Below are positions 61,740-64,000 of a stretch of DNA of 64,000 bases, one piece after another. The notes beneath the pieces were generated by a model that saw only the letters and a program-made list of their open reading frames with translations, was not told the DNA's origin and ran no database searches. The stretch is from Nitrospirae bacterium MYbinv3 (GTDB lineage: Bacteria; Nitrospirota; Thermodesulfovibrionia; Thermodesulfovibrionales; Magnetobacteriaceae). The stretch's first letter is position 1. The number at the start of each line of letters is the position of its first letter. Position numbers and translations under genes: made by a program. Location: the NCBI GenBank assembly GCA_002753395.1, contig PEAB01000002.1:1-64000 (forward strand), read 5' to 3'.

Positions 61740-63104
61740 ATGAACATAAGAGATAAAATCAAGACAGTCATCAAGACTTTCTCCATGCTCAGCGAAGGAG
61801 ACACGGTACTGGTGGGGTTGTCAGGCGGCCCGGATTCTGTTACTCTCCTGCTGCTGCTGCGTGAGTTGGAACCTTCTCTTAACATCCACGCCATCTACAT
61901 AGATCACGGTCTAAGACCCCATGAGACACCGGACGAGATCGAGTTTTGCAAGCAGCTTTGCTGTCAACTCAACGTGCCCTTCGTTACAAGGGCAATTGAT
62001 GATCTACCCGATGGGCAGCGCAAGACTCCGGCCCTCTTGAGGGAGATTCGATATAGGCTCTACGAGGAGACCGCCTTTAGCATCGGGGCGTCAAGGATAG
62101 CCCTCGGACACAACAAGGACGACCAGGCTGAAACCATTATATTAAACCTCCTAAGGGGTGCCGCGATGACCGGGATGTCAGGGATAGCGCCCGTTAGGGG
62201 GAGGTTTATAAGACCCCTCATCGACGTCCCGCGTTTGGAGATAGAAGCGTACCTCAACGAGTGTAAACAAACCTGCTGTCTCGATTCCTCAAACCTAAAG
62301 GACATATACCTGCGCAATCGAGTCCGGAGACATCTGATGCCGGCCTTATTGGATTACAACCCGAACATAGTCAATACCCTTACGCGCAACGCCCAGATCA
62401 TAAGAGAAGAAAACGCGTTCATTGAGTTGGCTGTGACAAAGAAAATGATGACCCTCGTTAGCAGAAAGAAAAAAAACAGGATAGAGCTTTTTCTGTTACC
62501 CCTTCAGAACATGGAGATTGTCCTGCTTAGAAGGCTGCTGAAGCGTGCAGCGGCCAGCGTTGAGACAATCAAAGAGCTTGGTGCTCTGCACATAGAAGAG
62601 ATAATGACGTTGATAAGAACCTCCTCCACAGGGGACAGATTATACCTGCCAGGTGGCATAAGGGTAATAAGGGGCTACTCAACGGTTGTTATCACCTCAG
62701 AGCCTCCTGCCAGGTGTCCAGAAAAAACGCTGCCACTCCCCGGCGAGGTAATAGTGCGTGAGGTCAACTGCATAATGCGGACAACAATCCTGGATCGCTT
62801 TCAGAGACCGGAGCACAGGCGGCAGGAGTGTCTTGATGCCGATCTTCTTTCAACACAGTTAAAGATAAGGGCCAGGGTTGATGGGGATTATTTTTACCCG
62901 TTGGGGCTTGGTAAGAGAAAGAAGGTACAGGACTACCTCGTTGACGAAAAGATACCCAGAGACGTGCGTCAAGCCATACCATTGGTCTTCTCGGGCGACA
63001 CACTGGTCTGGATCGCAGGCCATAGGGCAGATGACAGGTTTAAGGTGACCCAAGAGACAAAGCGCTATTGCCTGCTTGAATTAATACCGATCAAGTATGA
63101 TTAA
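61740..63104 (+). CDS. tilS: tRNA(Ile)-lysidine synthase TilS
   Basis: TilS attaches lysine to C34 of tRNA-Ile(CAU) so that it reads AUA. The 454-residue protein has the PP-loop VGLSGGPDSVTLL, IYIDHGLRP and GHNKDDQAETI. The N-type ATPase core, a linker domain and a C-terminal TilS substrate-binding domain (FYPLGLGKRKKVQDYLVDEKIPR) complete it. ATG 61740 is preferred; GTG 61716 is also in frame. It is complete. Confidence 0.94.
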   Translation: MNIRDKIKTVIKTFSMLSEGDTVLVGLSGGPDSVTLLLLLRELEPSLNIHAIYIDHGLRPHETPDEIEFCKQLCCQLNVPFVTRAIDDLPDGQRKTPALLREIRYRLYEETAFSIGASRIALGHNKDDQAETIILNLLRGAAMTGMSGIAPVRGRFIRPLIDVPRLEIEAYLNECKQTCCLDSSNLKDIYLRNRVRRHLMPALLDYNPNIVNTLTRNAQIIREENAFIELAVTKKMMTLVSRKKKNRIELFLLPLQNMEIVLLRRLLKRAAASVETIKELGALHIEEIMTLIRTSSTGDRLYLPGGIRVIRGYSTVVITSEPPARCPEKTLPLPGEVIVREVNCIMRTTILDRFQRPEHRRQECLDADLLSTQLKIRARVDGDYFYPLGLGKRKKVQDYLVDEKIPRDVRQAIPLVFSGDTLVWIAGHRADDRFKVTQETKRYCLLELIPIKYD

Positions 63105-63369
63105 AAGATGAATAAGGAGGCCTAGTGACCGTAGGAAGCGGCTTTATCAATCCTGCCCTCCCTAGACCTTAATGCTGTTGACTTAAGGTTGTGAAGATAA
63201 AAAAAAGGAGGGCTTTGCCCTCCCTTAGACCCTCCCACAAGGGAACTTGTCCCCTTGACCCCATTAAACTCCCCATGGATTTCTTATGCACCCCTGTAAA
63301 CAGGCAGGTTGCTATTTGACTTCAATGCCTGTTATATTATTAACTAAATTTTGAGAAAAAGAGGTATCT
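63105..63369. repeat. Repeat gap with family A copy and family C end
   Basis: Bases about 63107-63169 carry a GACCGTAGGAAGCGGC stretch inside GGAGG...CCCTCCC, like that in the left edge of the window. Bases 63170-63264 are family A with the terminal repeat TAATGCTGTTGACTTAAG. A family C end lies at 63280-63294 (TTTCTTATGCACCCC). A ribosome site GAGGTAT precedes the next gene. Confidence 0.65.
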
Positions 63370-64000
63370 ATGGCTAATAAAGTACACATTATTGACGTAA
63401 CAAATCGTGACGGTGTTCAGACGTCTCGGATACTATTGCCCAAGCTGTCCAAGACGATGCTAAATCTCTACCTGGATGAGATGGGTATATATCAGAGCGA
63501 GGTAGGATTTCCCACTCTAAGGCACGAGATCGGCTATATAAACGCCAATCTCAAGTTGTACGAAAAGGGCGTGATGAAAAACATACATCTTGAGGGCTGG
63601 TGCAGGGCTGTTGTAGATGATATTGAGCTTACCTTTAAGAACTGCCCTAATATTAAGCACCTAAACATATCAGCCTCCACCTCAGACATCCTCATACGGG
63701 GGAAGTTTCAAGGGAAAAAAAACTTTAACGACGTGGTCAAGGGGATGGTAGATGCCGTAAAGGCTGCCAAGGCCCACGGCGTTGAGACCTTAGGCGTTAA
63801 TGCAGAGGATGCCTCCCGTACCGAGCTTGAAAAACTGGAGGAGTTCATCGTAGCAGGTAAGGAGGCCGGTGCAGACAGATTCAGGTACTGCGACACACTT
63901 GGCGCTGATGGCCCCCTATCCATGTACGAAAACGTAAAGAAACTCTCTGAGAATACCCGATTCCCTATCGAGATGCACTGTCACAACGACCTCGGAATGG
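63370..64000 (+). CDS. Homocitrate/Re-citrate synthase family protein (partial, runs off window)
   Basis: The 5' 631 bp, about 210 residues, of an HMGL-like TIM-barrel enzyme are present. The sequence VHIIDVTNRDGVQTSRILLPKL with QSEVGFPTLRHE and LEGWCRAVVDDIELTFKNCP resembles the clostridial Re-citrate synthases and related homocitrate synthases (NifV-like) more than isopropylmalate synthase. The catalytic metal set appears as RDGVQT and EMHCHNDLG. It condenses acetyl-CoA with an oxo-acid. A Re-citrate role would fit anaerobes with an unusual TCA entry. It starts at ATG 63370. Product choice needs the rest of the gene. Confidence 0.75.
   Translation, partial: MANKVHIIDVTNRDGVQTSRILLPKLSKTMLNLYLDEMGIYQSEVGFPTLRHEIGYINANLKLYEKGVMKNIHLEGWCRAVVDDIELTFKNCPNIKHLNISASTSDILIRGKFQGKKNFNDVVKGMVDAVKAAKAHGVETLGVNAEDASRTELEKLEEFIVAGKEAGADRFRYCDTLGADGPLSMYENVKKLSENTRFPIEMHCHNDLGM

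Noticed and set aside
1-64000. CRISPR array
   Set aside because: The repeats are palindromic, dispersed and of variable spacing; none is a regularly spaced array, and no cas gene is seen.
1-64000. tRNA or rRNA genes
   Set aside because: No gap shows a cloverleaf with the usual T-loop phrase or any rRNA core sequence.

Overview
This 64 kb chromosomal window comes from a Gram-negative bacterium. It carries Kdo sugar genes, a multiheme cytochrome c, a complex I operon in the NuoA-B-C-D-E-F-G-H-I-J order, type IV pilus retraction ATPases, and an exosortase of the XrtH type. The protein set (PstA with a long periplasmic insert, soluble MgtE-N/CBS protein, separate NuoC and NuoD, Re-citrate-synthase-like protein) and the many MITE-like repeats suggest Nitrospirota (Thermodesulfovibrionia, the group of magnetotactic Nitrospirae) or a deep delta-proteobacterial relative. 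That placement is inference from gene content. No rRNA, tRNA, CRISPR array or intact transposase was seen.

Layout. 0.2-2.7 kb: pstB and pstA (minus), without pstS/pstC. 2.8-3.6 kb: nested MITEs. 3.6-7.8 kb: two PilT-type ATPases, a degenerate receiver and a CobD-like aminotransferase. 7.8-9.3 kb: ComM. 9.8-12.6 kb: a ZorA/ZorB-like (MotA/MotB-like) membrane motor pair with no ZorC/D/E beside it, preceded by a glycosyltransferase. 13.9-16.2 kb: ATP-grasp plus polysaccharide deacetylase. 16.7-22.0 kb (minus): rsmA, then mgtE-N/CBS, mtnA, polyprenyl synthase, AMMECR1 and a small membrane protein. 22.4-23.7 kb: GNAT protein and a Uma2 relic. 23.9-34.2 kb (plus): kdsB-pyrG-kdsD, rsmB-PASTA-rpe-TPR-pgsA-DUF512-aroE. 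34.5-37.6 kb: sialic/pseudaminic acid synthase, a beta-propeller-like protein, exosortase H and its membrane partner. 37.7-38.5 kb: triheme cytochrome c and a dead DDE transposase.

38.6-50.1 kb (minus): the nuo operon, interrupted by a cNMP-binding gene and by a HEPN pair with its own promoter plus a frameshifted HicB relic. It ends after nuoJ, with nuoKLMN missing. 50.2-51.5 kb: rho. 51.9-53.5 kb: a heme-type sensor kinase split by one in-frame stop. 53.8-56.2 kb: modABC, with a repeat inserted at the modA/modB junction. 56.2-63.1 kb: a PAS-GAF-HD-GYP c-di-GMP phosphodiesterase, MOSC protein, PAS histidine kinase and tilS. 63.4 kb to the end: the start of a homocitrate/Re-citrate synthase family gene.

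The gene-poor gaps are mostly filled by at least four families of small palindromic elements. Two insertions had visible consequences for coding: a 67-bp insertion separated the formerly overlapping pgsA and DUF512 genes, and an element now supplies the modA 3' end and obscures the modB start. The best candidates for a less described system are the orphan Zorya-like motor pair, the NeuB/beta-propeller/XrtH module and the HEPN pair inside the complex I operon.
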